Below the pieces are notes generated by a model. That model saw only the letters and a program-made list of their open reading frames with translations, searched no databases and had not been told where the DNA came from. A DNA stretch of 10,909 nucleotides. Origin: Cylindrodendrum hubeiense. Lineage: Eukaryota > Ascomycota > Sordariomycetes > Hypocreales > Nectriaceae. Each line of letters opens with the position of its first letter. Position 1 is the first letter of the stretch. Where the stretch lies: the NCBI GenBank assembly GCA_014621425.1, contig JAANBB010000778.1, positions 1 to 10,909 on the forward strand, written 5' to 3'. A program made the position numbers and the translations under genes. Below are positions 7,984 through 10,909 of the stretch, in pieces.

Positions 7984-9770
7984 ATGAGCCAGCCGTCGTT
8001 CCACAAGATGTCGACGGCGTTGGACTTAGATACGTCTCTGATGTGGTCCCGCGGCGCCCTGGTGCTGTGCGTGCTCTTAGTCGTCTTTCTCATCTTTAAG
8101 GCCCATATCGCAACTCGTCGACCAAAGAACTTCCCCCCAGGTCCGCGCGGAGTGCCGTTCCTGGGAAACCTCGCGTCCATCCCGCTGGTCAAGTCGTATG
8201 TGACCTTTGCGGAGTGGACGAAGCAGTACGGGCCCATCATCGGACTCAAGGCCGGTCCGCTTAACCTCATCGTGTTGCAGGACCCTGCGGACATCCACGA
8301 GCTGTACGACCGGCGCGGACACTTGTATGCGGGGCGGCCGTACAACTACATTGCACTGAACCATGTCTTCGACCCGGAGATGGGACAAATTCTCTTGTTC
8401 CAACGCAACGACCGGCTTCTCAAACGATGGAAGAGGCCGGCGCGGTGGTTCCTCAGCCAGCAGGGCATCGACAGCCTGGGGCCTATCATCGACGCGATAA
8501 GTTCGCGCTGTGTCAAGGCCCTCGTGGATCGGCCAGGAGACTTCCTGGAGCACCTGCGTGTGTGGGCATTGAGTACGCCGCTGGTTGCACTGAGCGGACA
8601 GGCCGATGTGAGCCCGGAGCTGTTCCAGACATACTTCTATCGACAGAAGCTGCTGACGGGGCTCCTAGAGCCGGGCAAGACGCCGCCGGTGGACTTTATC
8701 GTGCCGCTGAGATGGGTACCGGCGAGATGGGCTAAGTGGAAGCGGGATGCCAGGTTTGTCCGAGAGCACCAGGAGGGCTTCTACGGCGAGATGGTGACCA
8801 GGGCTAAGGCGGTACGGGAGCGGCGACGGGCGGGCGAGCCGGCTGGGGAGTACGTGTGCGTCATGGAGCGACTGATGGATGAAGAGATGCCCGAGACGGA
8901 GGTGAAGTGGCTTGCTGGAGGGCTGCTGGACGCGGCGTTTGATACGTCGAGTGCGGCTGTCTTGAACTTCGTCGTGGCCATGGCCGGTCACCCGGATGTG
9001 TTAACTAGGGCCAGGGATGAGGTAGAGGTGGTGTGCCAGGGCAAGGTGCCCAACGGGGAGGACGTGGTGAAGCTGCCCTATTTGAGAGCATGCATGCTAG
9101 AGGTGAGTGAGTGAGCAGTCTTTTGACTTTATGACTTGTGTGGTTGAGTTGGGTTTCAACGTCTCGGGGTTTCAACTTCTCAGGGGGGGGGTTGTGGGAC
9201 TGATACAGTAGAACTTGTGGGGACTTGGAGGCTGACGAGGCGCATTGCGTATGTCTGGTATAGATGCTTCGATGGAGACCGTCAACTCCACTGGGCCTGC
9301 CGCACGTTACCGAGTCGGACGACACATACAAGGGGTACGTGATCCCGCGGGGCACCAATGTCGTCGTCAACGCGTACGGTCTGCTGCACGACCCGGCCAT
9401 CCACCGGGACCCGGACACGTTCGACCCTTCGCGGTACATTGACGCCGCGGCGCAGAATGACGAGCTGCTGCGGAGCACCTGGGTGTTTGGCGCGGGACGC
9501 CGCAAGTGCCTCGGCGAGCAGTACACGATGCAGGAGCTGCTGACCGTCATGGCCAAGGTGGTGTGGGCGCTGGACATGGCGGTGCCCGCGGGGACGGACC
9601 TGAGCGTCGAGGAGGGCTTCGACGGCGGGTTGATGATGAAGCCGCGCGAGGGGCTGGTCGTGGAGATGAAGGTGCGTGAGGGGAGGGCGAAGGGGGTCGA
9701 GGGGGACTGGGAGAGAGGGGAGGCGGAGCTGAGGAGGATGTTGGGGCAGAAGGTTGAGGAGACAGACTGA
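7984..9770 (+). CDS. Cytochrome P450 monooxygenase (microsomal, class II, substrate unknown)
   Basis: Haem-thiolate monooxygenase that would insert oxygen into an organic substrate with electrons from cytochrome P450 reductase at the ER membrane. Exons are 7984-9102 and 9264-9770 (541 residues). A membrane anchor lies at about residues 24-38, followed by a basic ATRRPK stretch and the Pro-rich hinge PPGPRG (51-56). The I-helix oxygen-binding motif is A317-A-F-D320-T321, the ExxR pair is E373/R376, the PERF-like segment is FDPSRY (426-431) and the haem loop is FGAGRRKCLG (448-457) with Cys455 as the iron ligand. Length is normal for a fungal P450. ATG 7984 has A at -3; a second ATG at residue 9 (8008) would also keep the anchor. 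The general look is that of fungal secondary-metabolism or hydroxylation P450s related to OrdA-like enzymes, but the subfamily cannot be fixed by eye. No other biosynthetic gene is in the window. Confidence 0.95.
9103..9263 (+). other. Intron of the P450 gene splitting the ExxR motif
   Basis: The 161-nt phase 0 intron starts GTGAGT, has a GCTGAC branch-like site near 9231 and ends TAG. Joining GAG (E373) to ATG-CTT-CGA restores E-M-L-R, the K-helix ExxR motif. It carries three overlapping GTGAG donors, a 16-bp tandem duplication (9151-9166 and 9167-9182, two mismatches) beginning GGGTTTCAAC, and a run of nine G at 9183-9191. Confidence 0.93.
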
Positions 9771-10740
9771 GGTTGAGAGTGATTCATTGTGGCGTTGCAC
9801 TTACATGCCGGATATCGAACAAGGACAGCCGGACGTATGCGAGGCTATATGGAGGTGGTTATGGCCGTCGGCAATTTCAAGAGACTGAAATAGCTGATGT
9901 GACTCCCATTTAGCCTACTTCAGAGGCGTCATTATGAGTGGTGATATGTGGTATTGACGCGAGGGATATCACGATGGCGCAGGTGCGGATGGGTGCATGG
10001 GCGAGGAGTCGTCACCTGGATTTCCCAAAGCAGCACCACAGAGCAGCACTGCAGACAATATTGGTAGACGGGGATGGCAGTCGAGCATCGTAGATGAGCA
10101 TTGCAGTTGCGGGCGTTGGGCTCCAACTACCAACAAGGAAATGACAATGCTTAGCAGAAGGATTCTATTACAGGACAATGTGATGGGATGTGATGGGGTT
10201 TCGTAACTGTAACCAACAGCATGAATCACCGCCGATGCGTTGGTTCTGGCTCAAGCTGATGCCGAATCCCGCCCACTGTTACTGCCACTGTCACTCCCAG
10301 GTGCCTCTGCGACGCTCCTAGGGCGGTGCAGCGCCCGGGGCTGGTTGGCTGGCAGTGGAGCTGGCGGGAGCGAAGTGCCGTCAGTGGCTCTGCGGCACGG
10401 CGCTGATCGTGGCGCGGGCGTCGCATCTCGCACCGTTGGAGGGTGGTGCTGCACGAGATTCGCGTGGCGCCCCCCCGCGAGTTGCGCTTTTGGGCGCGCG
10501 AGGGACGAGGCCGAAGACGCGAGTGGCGTATTTACGGCGGCGCGATTGGCGCGTGCCTTGGGCCGCCTTCTCCACTCGGAACGACTCTTTGCCCGGGTAC
10601 AAACGCCCTGTTAGCGCTACTAGCAGCTGGCTGCTGATGGCAGTAACGTATCCGCCGTACCTCCGTGGTGGAGCCCCGATCGGCTAATCGACCAGATTCG
10701 CAACCCCGTTTCAAGGCGGAAGGATTCACAGTGTTGGCAT
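9771..10740. other. Intergenic region downstream of the P450 gene
   Basis: Nearly 1 kb without a supported gene. The left part is the 3' flank of the P450. A 10-bp tandem pair (ATGTGATGGG) lies at 10178-10197. The block from about 10341 to 10560 is unusually GC- and CpG-rich, with repeated GCGCG and an inverted CCAAT (ATTGG at 10545). Open frames through it are long only because GC-rich DNA has few stops. The right half is probably upstream regulatory DNA of the next gene. Confidence 0.55.
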
Positions 10741-10909
10741 CAGGCATGTATCTGTGATAAATAGATGAGCCTCTCCCGATGCCAAATTGGATTTAGAACA
10801 TCATCACAACCAACATCTTCAGCTTCACATCAATCTACCTCCTACAGCAACAACTACACCAGCAACCAATACTCTACCACGACCTCCAACAACTCCAGCA
10901 CTACAACAC
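10741..10909 (+). promoter_or_regulatory. Probable core promoter and A/C-rich 5' leader of a further + strand gene
   Basis: GATAAATAG at about 10756-10764 is TATA-like. From about 10790 to the window end the + strand is rich in A and C, very poor in G, and has no ATG (none after 10782), with many CAACAAC/CATCAC-type runs. Such leaders are typical of well-expressed genes in filamentous fungi. No start codon is reached, so the gene itself is not identified. Confidence 0.6.

Noticed and set aside
9183..9770. Alternative splice acceptor at the CAG before the G run (9181-9183)
   Set aside because: The sequence after it is poly-G followed by stops and would remove the frame needed for the haem loop; the TAG at 9261-9263 restores ExxR exactly.
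10240..10614. 124-codon open frame in the CpG-rich block, and overlapping frames on both strands
   Set aside because: Starts without a good ATG context, has Ala/Arg/Gly-rich composition expected from GC-rich DNA, and several frames are open at once.
1..10909. tRNA, rRNA, CRISPR array or transposon
   Set aside because: No cloverleaf-compatible B-box arrangement, no spaced identical repeats, no terminal inverted repeats and no transposase or reverse transcriptase motifs were seen on either strand.

Overview
The window looks like nuclear DNA from a filamentous ascomycete (Pezizomycotina, probably a Sordariomycete). The support is short introns (54-81 bp, plus one of 161 bp) with GT...AG ends and CTAAC/CTGAC-type branch points, long intergenic spaces with no operon logic, strongly C-ending codons in the best-expressed gene, and gene families that are fungal in type. 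The species cannot be named from the sequence alone.

Layout, all genes on the + strand. (1) Positions ~80-742 hold the 3' part of a Myb/SANT-like DNA-binding protein gene in five visible short exons; its 5' end is outside or at the very edge of the window. (2) Positions 743-~4130 are a long non-coding stretch with simple tandem repeats and a GTAC-rich patch. (3) Positions ~4132-5093 are the promoter and a long pyrimidine-rich 5' leader of the next gene; no ATG occurs on the + strand from 3826 to 5093. (4) Positions 5094-6605 encode a GPI-anchored cell-wall transglycosylase of the CRH family (GH16 with an N-terminal CBM18 chitin-binding domain, Utr2/Crh2 type), with one intron. (5) Positions 6606-7841 are non-coding. 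(6) Positions 7984-9770 encode a microsomal cytochrome P450 with one intron that splits the ExxR motif, preceded by a TATA-like box. (7) Positions 9771-10740 are non-coding and include a CpG-rich block. (8) Positions 10741-10909 look like the core promoter and A/C-rich 5' leader of a further + strand gene whose start codon lies beyond the window.

The genes do not form an obvious pathway. The Myb protein is a nuclear regulator, the CRH enzyme crosslinks chitin to glucan at the cell wall, and the P450 is an ER-anchored monooxygenase of unknown substrate. A lone P450 is not evidence of a biosynthetic cluster.

No exotic new system is visible. The most unusual signal is the 1.27-kb ATG-free tract ahead of the CRH gene (0 ATG on the sense strand against 21 on the antisense strand over almost the same interval). 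It suggests a very long, scanning-permissive leader that may carry post-transcriptional control.
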